Part shown: positions 16,793-24,791 of the stretch, piece after piece
Layout of the letters: each line of letters opens with the position of its first letter
How positions within the stretch are numbered: the stretch's first letter is position 1
Source of the DNA: Alphaproteobacteria bacterium
GTDB lineage: Bacteria; Pseudomonadota; Alphaproteobacteria; Micavibrionales; Micavibrionaceae
DNA length: 34,169 nucleotides
Reading direction: 5' to 3'
Assembly: GCA_020442385.1 (NCBI GenBank)
Contig: JAGRKE010000015.1
Span: forward strand, 1-34,169
Translations under genes and position numbers: made by a program
Notes under the pieces: model-generated
What the model was told of the DNA's origin: nothing
Seen by the model: only the letters and a program-made list of their open reading frames with translations
Database searches by the model: none

Positions 16793-19720
16793 TTACGCCG
16801 CCTCGTTTTCGTTTTCATCCAGAGCGCCCCATTCCTTAATCCGCGCAAGATGCTCATAATCATTAAAGCGCGGCTTATGCGCTTCGTTCGGTACGGCATA
16901 ATATGGGGTTTCGGGGCGCGCAAAATGCTCGATTAAGCTCTCCAGACCCGCGCGCGTACGCTCAAGAACCTCTTGCAACTTTTGCCGTTCTGTCGTGATT
17001 TTACCAGCCTCTCCTTGCTTGCCGGAAAAGCTCCAATATTCAAGGGATTCGGCCTTTAGCGCGGGAATATTCTCAAAACCGCCATCCTCAAGGATCAACG
17101 CCTCAACGGGCAATTGCGGTGCTTCGCCGCTCAGCATGGATTGCTTGGTGTACGTGCCCGCGGATTTATAATCGATAATCACCCCGCCCTGCGGTCCTTG
17201 ATCGATACGGTCGGCTATCGCCTTAATTGTCATGCCGTTTATCGTGCTATGACCCTCAATTTCGGTCTGAAGCACCTGATGGGTTTCGCGGTGGCGCTGT
17301 TCATGGGCGATAAACCATTCGCTCATACGCTCAAAGCGCGGCCACCAGAACTGCCAGCTTTCAGCGCTTTGTTGATATTCGCTCAGAACATCGCTGGCAA
17401 GGATGCGCAATTGATCAGGCGAATCGGCGGGCAGGTCTTTTGGATATGTGCTGACAAAACGCTCAAGAACATCATGCAAAACGCTGCCGCGCAGCGCCGC
17501 ATCGGTATCCATTTCCAGCGGATCGAGCTTTTTGAGCCTTAAAATATAGCGTGCATAGATCGTGTAAGGGTCCTTGATCCAGCTCTCAATCGCGGTGGCG
17601 GATAAACCTTTGGGCCTTGCGGAAACCGGAGGTTTTGGCTCTGGTCGCTCAAAAGGATAAAAACCGTCCGGTTGGTCTATCTGTTGCGCCCATATCGCTT
17701 GCGGACTGGATTGAAGCGTCGTCAGCGGTGTTTGCGCAGCCTCTAAGACGGTTTGTAGGCGCTGTAGCCATCGCGCCGGCATTGTGGGCGCGCCGTCGCT
17801 GCGTTTTGAACGGGTCATATAAACATGCGGCGCGCAAAAGCCTTGTACGAAATCATGCGCGGCCAGGCCAGTGCCGCGCTCATGCGCGGGCAGGCCGAAT
17901 TCTTTACGCATCGGCCGTGAAAGCCATGGATCGCTATAGCTTTCTGAGGGCCATGTACCTTCATTCAGACCCGCCAAAATAATGGTGTCCGCATCGCTGA
18001 GGCGCGCTTCAAGCTGCCCGAGGATTTTAAGGCGCGGATGCGTGCCGAATTTGGGGCGTACGCTCACTGTGCCCATAATTTCAGCGATAATCCGGCTATA
18101 AGTCAGCGCATCTACCGGCGGAAACTGGTCGCTGTGATCCAATAGGTTTGAAAGCATATCAGCCAGCGCTTCACCATCTTCTCCGGCCCATAGAGTTTCC
18201 GGGTCATTATTGAGCTCTTCAGCAAGGGCTATGTGTTTAAGTAAAAAGCTTTGAAAGGAATGCTCACCGCTCATCAGCGGCTCAAGCGAGGCAAAAGCAC
18301 TCTTTATTGTTGTCAGATGTTTTTGAATTTCGGCCGCGCGGCCGGGCTCGTCTTTTCTGCGCCGGTCTGGGCGGGTTTGACGGAAATGCTCAATTTCCAG
18401 CGCCTGTACGTCTTTTGCCTCAAGCACGTGACAAAGGTTGTGTTTGAGCAGGGATAGGAGTGGAATAGCCGCCATATTGCTGGCGGCGACCTCTATAATC
18501 AGGTTCAAAAACCGCCCGATATTTTTTTGATCCAGCGGTTGTCCGGCTGAATCATCTAATTTTATATTCCAGCGCGTACACAGGGCTGCCACGCGCCGCG
18601 CGAGGGCGCGGTCGGGCGTAATCAGGACGGCATTTTTCTCTGGCGTTTCAAGAGCTTCACGCAATATAACGGCAATTGTTTGCGCTTCATCACCGTCATC
18701 CTCACATTCAAGCCATTTCAGCCCCTCCAGCGCCCGCGCAATGGTGGTTTGCGCCTCTTTATTGGTGGCCAGATCCGTCCAGCTATTGGTGGTATCGGCC
18801 GGGCGCATAATTTCGCGGCTTAAAAACTGGCGGGCCTGTGTAATGCGGGCGGCGTTTTGATCACTCCACGACTGTACGTCTTTTCGCTCAATATGCATAC
18901 GGGTGAGTAATTGCTTAAAGCCGAATTGAGGGTGCGTTTCATCCAGCGCACTCCAGCTCTCCTCATCCAGCGCCTGATCAAGGCCGGGCAGAATGATTTG
19001 CCCGTGCGGAAGGTTTGCAATGACCGAGAGCAGGTGCGCCACGGCCGGGATAGAGCCCGTTGTTCCTGCGGCGATCACCGGGCCTTGCGGCGGAGTATTC
19101 TGCCAATGATCGGCCAGCGCTAGAATCAGGCGGTTGCGGCGGTCGGCCATGTCGATGGCGCCCTGTTCTTGCAGGATTTTCGGCCAGTTTTTACTGAGGA
19201 TTTCAAGAAAATCGAGGGTGATTTGCCAATGCTCGGAAAAATCTGCGGGCACAAGGGTTGAAAGCGCGGATAATTCGAGATTTTCCGTGTAAACCTGGTC
19301 CATAAAATGCCCTAGAGCCGCGGCGAGTGACAGTGCTTGATCAAAGCCTTGCGCGAAATTTCTCGCGCTGTGAATAAGGCGGGCAAGCAAGATTTGACGC
19401 TTAAGCGGCGGCAGGCCGGGCGGCATTTCAAGGATTGTTTGCAGCGCGCGTTCATCCATGAGGCTTAAGGACAGCTCTTCCTCGTCAATATCACCGATGG
19501 CCTGTAATCTGGGCAAAATGACGGCGCTTTGTTCACCGGCATCTAAAAAGGCCTCACGTACCACCCGCACGGCGCGGCGTGTTGGCAGTAAAATTGTGAC
19601 ATCACTAAGGCTCTCTGGCGTGTCGCCGTAATCCGCCAGCAGGCTTTTGGCCAGCGTTTTGGCAAAGGGAACACCCGCCGGGATGGTGAAAATAGAGTGT
19701 TGCGGAGAAGGTGTACGCAT
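16793..19720 (-). CDS. addB: AddB subunit of the AddAB break-repair complex
   Basis: Partner of AddA in double-strand break resection. 975 residues. The N-terminal part resembles an inactivated helicase: LLPTRRAVRVVREAFL stands where an ATP-binding loop would be. The C-terminal RecB-like nuclease has SATAIESWIKDPYTIYARYILRLKKLDPLE, RGSVLHDVLERF and VIIDYKSAGTY (DYK near 850). The four-cysteine iron-sulfur staple of Firmicutes AddB is not evident, as usual for the alphaproteobacterial family. It begins 6 bases after the nucleotidyltransferase gene and runs straight into addA (stop TAA followed at once by ATG), so the two subunits should be made in a fixed ratio. Confidence 0.95.
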   Translation of the reverse strand: MRTPSPQHSIFTIPAGVPFAKTLAKSLLADYGDTPESLSDVTILLPTRRAVRVVREAFLDAGEQSAVILPRLQAIGDIDEEELSLSLMDERALQTILEMPPGLPPLKRQILLARLIHSARNFAQGFDQALSLAAALGHFMDQVYTENLELSALSTLVPADFSEHWQITLDFLEILSKNWPKILQEQGAIDMADRRNRLILALADHWQNTPPQGPVIAAGTTGSIPAVAHLLSVIANLPHGQIILPGLDQALDEESWSALDETHPQFGFKQLLTRMHIERKDVQSWSDQNAARITQARQFLSREIMRPADTTNSWTDLATNKEAQTTIARALEGLKWLECEDDGDEAQTIAVILREALETPEKNAVLITPDRALARRVAALCTRWNIKLDDSAGQPLDQKNIGRFLNLIIEVAASNMAAIPLLSLLKHNLCHVLEAKDVQALEIEHFRQTRPDRRRKDEPGRAAEIQKHLTTIKSAFASLEPLMSGEHSFQSFLLKHIALAEELNNDPETLWAGEDGEALADMLSNLLDHSDQFPPVDALTYSRIIAEIMGTVSVRPKFGTHPRLKILGQLEARLSDADTIILAGLNEGTWPSESYSDPWLSRPMRKEFGLPAHERGTGLAAHDFVQGFCAPHVYMTRSKRSDGAPTMPARWLQRLQTVLEAAQTPLTTLQSSPQAIWAQQIDQPDGFYPFERPEPKPPVSARPKGLSATAIESWIKDPYTIYARYILRLKKLDPLEMDTDAALRGSVLHDVLERFVSTYPKDLPADSPDQLRILASDVLSEYQQSAESWQFWWPRFERMSEWFIAHEQRHRETHQVLQTEIEGHSTINGMTIKAIADRIDQGPQGGVIIDYKSAGTYTKQSMLSGEAPQLPVEALILEDGGFENIPALKAESLEYWSFSGKQGEAGKITTERQKLQEVLERTRAGLESLIEHFARPETPYYAVPNEAHKPRFNDYEHLARIKEWGALDENENEAA
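18405..18416 (+). repeat. dispersed word TGTACGTSTTTT, exact copy in addB
   Basis: TGTACGTCTTTT; encodes Lys-Asp-Val-Gln of AddB on the opposite strand, in a different frame from the Lys-Thr-Arg-Thr copies. Confidence 0.5.
18873..18884 (+). repeat. dispersed word TGTACGTSTTTT, second exact copy in addB
   Basis: TGTACGTCTTTT, again Lys-Asp-Val-Gln, 468 bases from the other addB copy. The flanking sequences differ, so this is not a segmental duplication. Confidence 0.5.
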
Positions 19721-19726
19721 TTTTCC

Positions 19727-20437
19727 CTACGCACTTTCCTTGAAGAGCGCTTGCACGGCCTCCAAATCCGGCGGGGTGCTGATATGGTGCCAATTTCCCG
19801 CGTGTACAAGGCCAAACAGCCGTCCGTCTTTCTCGGCTTGATCCATTAATGTCAGATAGGAAAAGGACCCCTCAGGCGTATTCTCAAAAATGCCTGCGCG
19901 GTTAATCCGAATGCTGGTGAACATGTACGCTCCGTCCTGAGTTTTGGAACGTACGGCCCGCCCGTCTTCATCCAGATCATAATCTCCCACGCCCTGTGTC
20001 ACGTGCATGGTGCTGACAGGCTGCAGCAGCATTAAAATATCCATCTTCTGCGGGTTCCAGCGCTGCGCCAGCGCTGTGAGCGCGGAGCCTTCCGGACCGT
20101 CAGACCACAACCCATCCCCGCTGAGCACGAAGAAATCTTCGCTGCCGAAATGTTCCAGCGCGTTTTTGATCCCGCCGCCTGTGTCAAGGATATCGGGCTC
20201 ATGCGAGATGTGAATATGAACATCCGTACGTGTTTTAAGATGCTCGGCCAGCTGTTCGCCGCGGTAATGGGTGTTGATCACCATATCAGTAATGCCGGCG
20301 GCCTTAAGATGGTCGATCGTGCGGTCGATCAGCGTTATGCCGGCGACCTCGGCCATAGGTTTGGGCCGTGTGTCGGTGATGGGGCGCAGGCGTTTGCCAA
20401 AGCCCGCTGCCAGAATGAAGGCTTTATCAGGAGCCAT
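19727..20437 (-). CDS. murU: MurU-like sugar-1-phosphate nucleotidyltransferase
   Basis: Predicted N-acetylmuramate alpha-1-phosphate uridylyltransferase, which makes UDP-MurNAc during peptidoglycan recycling. 236 residues. The N-terminus FILAAGFGKRLRPITDTRPKPMAEVAG (7-33) is the nucleotide-binding signature of this superfamily, with Arg and Lys for the phosphates. INTHYRGEQLAEHL and VLSGDGLWSDG (metal-binding Asp) follow. Position between tsaE and addB is conserved in alphaproteobacteria, where a kinase gene (amgK) normally lies between tsaE and murU. Here only 3 bases separate tsaE from this gene, so the kinase is not in the operon. A related mannose-1-phosphate guanylyltransferase specificity cannot be excluded from sequence alone. 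Confidence 0.85.
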   Translation of the reverse strand: MAPDKAFILAAGFGKRLRPITDTRPKPMAEVAGITLIDRTIDHLKAAGITDMVINTHYRGEQLAEHLKTRTDVHIHISHEPDILDTGGGIKNALEHFGSEDFFVLSGDGLWSDGPEGSALTALAQRWNPQKMDILMLLQPVSTMHVTQGVGDYDLDEDGRAVRSKTQDGAYMFTSIRINRAGIFENTPEGSFSYLTLMDQAEKDGRLFGLVHAGNWHHISTPPDLEAVQALFKESA

Positions 20438-20440
20438 AAT

Positions 20441-20869
20441 CTATTCAACTCTGTTTATCGTTATAAGCCGATGCTCAGGGTTATTGTGCAAGGGCGCGAG
20501 GGTGATGTCCAGCCTGCGCGTGGGTAAAATCCCCGCAATACGCGAGGGCCATTCAAGAATGATAATGCCGCTCTCCAGCGCTTCTTCCCAGCCCAGCTCA
20601 TAAATCTCTTCGGGGTCTTCAATTCGGTAGCAATCAAAATGATAAAGCGGGCCTTGGGCGCTGTCATAGGTTTGTACAAGCGTAAAAGTCGGGCTGGGCA
20701 CCTCTTCGTCGGGCTTTTCGATGAGCGCGCGGATGAGCGCGCGGGCAAAGACGCTTTTTCCCATGCCCAGATCACCGTGCAGGGCCAAAACATCGCCTGC
20801 CTTGATCTTTTTGGCCAAGGCTTGCGCGGCCTCTTGCGTGTCGGCTTCGCTGTGTGAGTGGATCTCCAT
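20441..20869 (-). CDS. tsaE: tRNA threonylcarbamoyladenosine biosynthesis ATPase TsaE
   Basis: P-loop ATPase that works with TsaB and TsaD to form t6A at position 37 of ANN-reading tRNAs. From ATG 20869 it has 142 residues. Walker A is GDLGMGKS at 32-39, then SPTFTLVQTYDSAQGPLYHFDCYRIEDPEEIYELGWEEAL and the C-terminal IILEWPSRIAGILP, all hallmarks of the family. A longer frame up to 20929 exists, but its extra 20 residues are not family-like and reach into the divergent promoter, so ATG 20869 is preferred (AAGAG just upstream). First gene of the tsaE-murU-addB-addA chain. Confidence 0.94.
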   Translation of the reverse strand: MEIHSHSEADTQEAAQALAKKIKAGDVLALHGDLGMGKSVFARALIRALIEKPDEEVPSPTFTLVQTYDSAQGPLYHFDCYRIEDPEEIYELGWEEALESGIIILEWPSRIAGILPTRRLDITLAPLHNNPEHRLITINRVE

Positions 20870-20929
20870 ATCTCTTGGTATATAGGCTATAGAGCTGAAA
20901 TTAAAGCGTTTTTTATGTGCGCCGCACAA

Positions 20930-20974
20930 GGGGTTTTCAGTGTAAATGCCGGATAAATCTGGTAAAATAGGGGT
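20930..20974. promoter_or_regulatory. short divergent promoter region
   Basis: These 45 bases separate tsaE (with its leader, -) from the small secreted protein gene (+). On the + strand TAAAAT at 20963-20968 is a fair -10, but no convincing -35 is spaced 16-18 bases before it. AGGGG at 20969-20973 is only one base from the ATG at 20975, too near for a normal ribosome site. Confidence 0.3.
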
Positions 20975-21409
20975 ATGGATAGGCTTCTAATTTTAGCAGC
21001 TTCTTTTATGATTTTGACGATTGGCTCTTCAGCGCACGCTGACGGAGAAATTGTGCAAGAGCCGATTTGCTTTGTCGTCATCAATGATGCGCCGCATATG
21101 GTTTTGGGCAGTTTTGTCACCGACACATACACCAAGACTGACGGGTCTATTGGGCGTCACCGCTCAAACTTCCGCCTGCAGGAGTCAGGCGCTGTCGATA
21201 AAGAAAAAGGCTATCCCACAGACCGGGCAGAGTTTTGCTCCTACGGGCCGTTTTTTGAAGGGCGTAAGCTGGAATTTACTATCCGTACGTTGTTCCCGGT
21301 TTTTTCCTGTAAAACCAATATTGAAAGCGGGCCGATCACCATTAAAAGCATTCCGCGCAAGGACGACCCGATGGGCGGCTTTGATTACACCGCCACCTGT
21401 TACGACTAA
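20975..21409 (+). CDS. small secreted protein with four cysteines, unknown function
   Basis: 144 residues. Residues 1-21 are a clear signal peptide (MDRLLILAASFMILTIGSSAHA, cleavage after AHA), so the product is periplasmic or secreted. The mature part has four cysteines (EPICFVV, EFCSYG, FSCKTN, TATCYD), an even number that suits two disulfide bonds. Beta-rich composition. I do not recognise a family, though similar small proteins beside tsaE or divL exist in relatives as far as I recall. It is divergent from tsaE and convergent with divL (16-base gap). ATG 20975 is taken because it gives a complete signal peptide; the ribosome site is abnormally close. Confidence 0.65.
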   Translation: MDRLLILAASFMILTIGSSAHADGEIVQEPICFVVINDAPHMVLGSFVTDTYTKTDGSIGRHRSNFRLQESGAVDKEKGYPTDRAEFCSYGPFFEGRKLEFTIRTLFPVFSCKTNIESGPITIKSIPRKDDPMGGFDYTATCYD

Positions 21410-21425
21410 AAAATTCTTTTAGTAA

Positions 21426-23780
21426 TTAATCTTTGTCACCGGCGGCCTTTGGCAGCGGGATTTTCAGGTTTGTCGGCACGGATGTGTAGGGGATAAAGAT
21501 CGTAACCGTTGTGCCTTCGCCCGGCTCGCTATCAAGTGTGACGCTCCCCTGATGCAGGCCGATAATATTTTTCACCAAGGACAGGCCGAGCCCCGCGCCG
21601 CCGCGCTTGCTGGTATCATTGACGCTGTTACGCGCACGCTCAAAGGGTTCGAAAATACGCGAGGTATCTTCCTTCTTAATGCCGATTCCTGTGTCGGTGA
21701 CGGCGATGCTAATGCCTTCTTTGCTTTTCTTGGCCGAGAGGGTGATTTTTCCGTTGGCGGGCGTAAAGGTAATCGCATTGCGAATCAGATTGATCAAAAC
21801 TTGCTGCAAGCGGCGTTCATCGGCATTGATTGTGCCGATATTTTTGGCGCAAATGAAATCAACCTCGATCTTCTTTTTACGTGCCCATTCTGAAACCAGA
21901 TTGGCCACGCCGTGCAGCATTTGATAAATTTTTACATCACTTTGTTGGAGCGTCATATAACCGGCCTCCAGCGTGGATAGATCAAGAATATCATTGATCA
22001 GATCCAGCAAGCGTTCGCTGGCCGCGCGGATATCGTGCGTATATTGTTTCTGGCGCTCATTAAGCAGGCCGAAATATTCCTGATCGAGAATCTCGTTAAA
22101 GCCCATAATCGCATTCAAAGGCGTACGCAGCTGATAAGACACATTGGCGAGGAAGTCGAGCTTGAGCTGCTCGGCTTCTTCCAGCGCGACGTTCTTCTCC
22201 CGCAGGGCGTTCTCGACACGTACAGTGTCCGTCACATCGGTATAGGTCAGCAGCACCCCGCCATCGGGCAGGGGCACGGTGGTGAAATCCAGCAAGGTTT
22301 TATCGGCACGTTCAAGGCGGCCTTCATGCATAATGCGATCCAGCCCCTTGGCAATCAGCTCTTCACGCTTTTGCGGCCAGTCTTCCTTGGTGAAGAAGGG
22401 CTTTGTCTTATCAACGATCTTGCTGATATGCGGCTCACCCTCCAGATCCTCGGGGTTCAAATCCCACATGCGGCCAAAGGCGGGGTTAGAGAGCTTCAGG
22501 CGTCCATCTCCGCCATACACGGCTACCGCCTCGCCCAGATTATCCAGCGTTTCTTTCTGTACGGCAATGAGTGTGTTGTAGGAGGATTCAAGCTCCAGAC
22601 GGCTGGTCACATCCTCAAAAGTCATCATCAACCCGCCCATCGAATGCGGCACAACCAGCATGCGCAGGGCTGATCCGTCAGGCAGGTAGAGCATATCCTC
22701 ATAGGGCTCAATCAGGGCGGTGAACATATCCAGCCATGTTTGTTTAAAGCGGCGGAAATCGGCCTGTTCAGGCAGGCGGCGGGTCTCGCGCAATTTTTCC
22801 ATGATGTCGCTTAATGTCGGCTGTTTGTTCAGCCATTTATCTTCCAGCCCCCAAAGTTGCGCAAAGGCGGCATTATAAAACTCCAGCTTGGTATCGGCAT
22901 CGTAAATGGCGATCGCGCTGCGCAATTGCTCCAGCAATTCTTTGTTTGAGGATTGATAACGCTTGAGCGTCGTCTCCAGCTCCTCTTCGCGTGTAACGTT
23001 ATAAGCAATCCCCAGCGTCATTTTCAGGGCCTGAATGGGGATCTCTGTGACGTTCATCAACATGCGTCCGCCCTTGACCGTGTTGTGTACGCGTGTTGCA
23101 ATCGTCTCGCCGGTTTTCATGGCGTGCGCGGCCAGCGGCTTTCCGGGCTGAATATCATCTTGCGGACCGCCGGCTTTACGGCGCAGATGGCCGAAAATTT
23201 CTTTTTGCTCCTCAATAATCTCGCGATAACCCTTGCCGAGGAAATCGGCGTAGGTTTCATTCACCCATGTAATATTTTGCTTATCATCACGTAGCCATAG
23301 AGGGCGCGGTACTTGGTTAAGTATGGTCTCGAATTTTTTAAGCGCCTGCTCTTTTTCTTCGCTTTCCTGCATGAAGGTGTTCTGTGCGCGTGTTTCCTCG
23401 CTGACATCCTGAAACCACAGCACATCAAACTCCTGCAGGCCGTTTGCATCCTTGCCCTTCGCACCAGAAATTTTAAAGGTCGCGTCACCGTTGTGGCTTT
23501 GCGCGCTGATCGTAAAGCGTATGCCGTGATTTTGCAGGCGCTCAAACATGCCCTCCAGCGCGGCGGCGTCACCGGGCTCCAGCGCGCTTTGAATATCATC
23601 AATGTCGGAAATGTTCTTAAGGTCCAGCATAGCGGGAAGGCCGGGCGCGCAGGCGATATGCCCGTCCTTGGTCCAGCCGCAATACGCGCCGGGAAACGCC
23701 TCTAAAAAGGCTTCCAGACGGGCCTTTTCCTGCTGCGCAGATTCGCCGCTGCCGAGAATAGTCTTAAGCCCTTGCCACAT
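21426..23780 (-). CDS. divL: DivL-like cell-cycle pseudo-histidine kinase (tyrosine in the H-box)
   Basis: 784 residues: an N-terminal helical segment, at least three PAS-type sensor regions (about 25-110, 145-260, 285-395, 405-520), then a DHp domain and a HATPase domain. The phosphoacceptor box reads FLANVSYQLRTPLNAIMGF, with Tyr549 (codon at 22134-22136) where kinases have His, just as Caulobacter DivL has Tyr550. The ATPase domain keeps the N box (LINLIRNAITFTPANG, near 660-675), G1 DTGIGI, F box EPFERA and G2 GGAGLGLSLVK. Caulobacter DivL is 769 residues, reads DivK phosphorylation and controls CckA and hence CtrA. It sits near ahcY and tsaE as expected. The ribosome site is poor: AAGGA touches the ATG, and AAGAG is 9 bases upstream. 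Confidence 0.9.
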   Translation of the reverse strand: MWQGLKTILGSGESAQQEKARLEAFLEAFPGAYCGWTKDGHIACAPGLPAMLDLKNISDIDDIQSALEPGDAAALEGMFERLQNHGIRFTISAQSHNGDATFKISGAKGKDANGLQEFDVLWFQDVSEETRAQNTFMQESEEKEQALKKFETILNQVPRPLWLRDDKQNITWVNETYADFLGKGYREIIEEQKEIFGHLRRKAGGPQDDIQPGKPLAAHAMKTGETIATRVHNTVKGGRMLMNVTEIPIQALKMTLGIAYNVTREEELETTLKRYQSSNKELLEQLRSAIAIYDADTKLEFYNAAFAQLWGLEDKWLNKQPTLSDIMEKLRETRRLPEQADFRRFKQTWLDMFTALIEPYEDMLYLPDGSALRMLVVPHSMGGLMMTFEDVTSRLELESSYNTLIAVQKETLDNLGEAVAVYGGDGRLKLSNPAFGRMWDLNPEDLEGEPHISKIVDKTKPFFTKEDWPQKREELIAKGLDRIMHEGRLERADKTLLDFTTVPLPDGGVLLTYTDVTDTVRVENALREKNVALEEAEQLKLDFLANVSYQLRTPLNAIMGFNEILDQEYFGLLNERQKQYTHDIRAASERLLDLINDILDLSTLEAGYMTLQQSDVKIYQMLHGVANLVSEWARKKKIEVDFICAKNIGTINADERRLQQVLINLIRNAITFTPANGKITLSAKKSKEGISIAVTDTGIGIKKEDTSRIFEPFERARNSVNDTSKRGGAGLGLSLVKNIIGLHQGSVTLDSEPGEGTTVTIFIPYTSVPTNLKIPLPKAAGDKD

Positions 23781-23819
23781 TCCTTGCCGCTCTTGAGAGT
23801 TTTGTCTTCACTGGCAATC

Positions 23820-23862
23820 AGTGTAAAAAGCTTGGCTTACGAGAACAAGCGCTATTTACACT
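23820..23862 (-). terminator. hairpin between the GDPD gene and divL
   Basis: AGTGTAAA (23820-23827) pairs with TTTACACT (23855-23862), and an inner GCTTG/CAAGC stem extends it, with small unpaired bulges. It starts right after the stop codon of the GDPD-family gene on the - strand. There is no T-run after it, so it could be a weak terminator, an mRNA-end stabiliser or an operator in the divL promoter region (40 bases upstream of the divL ATG). Confidence 0.45.
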
Positions 23863-24726
23863 CTAGGAATGAATCAGGGCGTGTTTAATCTCAACGGGGA
23901 AGTCTGTGATTAAATGGATGTGGGGATTTTTTTTGTGTTTAAGGGCAAAAGTCAAAACCGCCGGATCGTCCAAAGGAGCCTTCTCATTTTTTGTCCAGAC
24001 AAAAACATCAAGCTTGTGGTGAGCTGCGTAATTTAAAAGCTCGTCTGAACAATCTTGCAGTATGGGATGTAAGCTGGTTGGTTTTATTGAAGTCATGACA
24101 GAATCAACATATTGCGGAGAAAAATGAATATATTTTTCAGAGCTGTTTTTTCTGTCGGGAAAAATTCGAGAAACAGGTAAGGCTCTTTCTTCGAACAAAA
24201 GCCCGATTTTAGTCCTTTCGTAGCCCCAATCGTTGCGCAATTGTTTTAATTGTTGGTGGTCAAAAGAAGAAAATATTATGCGGTGATTTGGAAAGTTTGA
24301 ATCAACAGCCTCTTGATACGCTAAGCGAGCGGTACCATACCCTTTAAGTTCGATATTTACGACAGCAGCGTTATAGTCCTCTGACAAGTTTAAGCAAGAT
24401 TTTAGCGACGGTACGCCATATCCGTCGCCGACATTCAGGGATTGCAATTGCGTCATGGTATGGTGTTCAACGTAACCTAAAGCCTGCTCTTCACGGCAAG
24501 CGCCTGCCACATGAAGATTGAGAGCATTGTCATGCATGATGGCCATTTTGTCGTCAGAGGTGCGGATTACATCCAATTCGATTCCGTCTGCGCCTCCAAC
24601 CAAAGCGGTTTTAAAAGCTTTAAGCGTATTTTCGGGAAATTTAGAGCCTTTTTCCCGGCGCACTTCTTCTTGGGCTTGGGAATTGAACATGGTCACGCCC
24701 GTACCGCGATGTCCCAAAATAAGCAT
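23863..24726 (-). CDS. glycerophosphodiester phosphodiesterase family protein
   Basis: Predicted to hydrolyse glycerophosphodiesters to glycerol-3-phosphate and an alcohol. 287 residues, TIM-barrel GDPD signature: GHRG with His6-Arg7, FPENT (Glu32, Asn33), GIELDV (Glu50, Asp52), and MHD (His65), giving the two catalytic histidines and the metal ligands. PSL (122 region), NIELKG and VFVWTKNE match later strands. About ten extra residues are inserted between HRG and PENT (FNSQAQEEVRREKG), which is unusual. No signal peptide, so it is probably cytoplasmic unlike periplasmic GlpQ. It is more AT-rich than divL and ahcY, between which it stands, and looks inserted. Its ribosome site AGGGG (7 bases before ATG) lies in a hairpin. 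Confidence 0.85.
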   Translation of the reverse strand: MLILGHRGTGVTMFNSQAQEEVRREKGSKFPENTLKAFKTALVGGADGIELDVIRTSDDKMAIMHDNALNLHVAGACREEQALGYVEHHTMTQLQSLNVGDGYGVPSLKSCLNLSEDYNAAVVNIELKGYGTARLAYQEAVDSNFPNHRIIFSSFDHQQLKQLRNDWGYERTKIGLLFEERALPVSRIFPDRKNSSEKYIHFSPQYVDSVMTSIKPTSLHPILQDCSDELLNYAAHHKLDVFVWTKNEKAPLDDPAVLTFALKHKKNPHIHLITDFPVEIKHALIHS

Positions 24727-24733
24727 GGTTAAG

Positions 24734-24760
24734 CCCCTACTCAGTAAAACAGTAGGAGCA
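24734..24760 (-). promoter_or_regulatory. leader hairpin covering the ribosome site of the GDPD gene
   Basis: On the - strand CTCCTACT and AGTAGGGG (core CCTACT 24736-24741 with AGTAGG 24751-24756) can pair around a short loop. The second arm is the purine-rich ribosome site of the GDPD gene. The pairing could limit translation or could be a remnant of a terminator after ahcY. A second small A/T stem (AAAGCT/AGCTTT, around 24764-24786) lies between it and the ahcY stop. Confidence 0.35.
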
Positions 24761-24791
24761 TGCTAAAAGCTATTGGAAAAGCTTTCAATAC

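Noticed and set aside
18400..18890. Tandem duplication in addB from the two identical KDVQ-coding words
   Set aside because: Only the 12-base word is shared; flanks differ, so it belongs to the dispersed word set and not to a duplicated segment.
22035..22673. 212-codon open frame antisense to divL
   Set aside because: Fully inside divL, whose kinase motifs are intact; no start signal.
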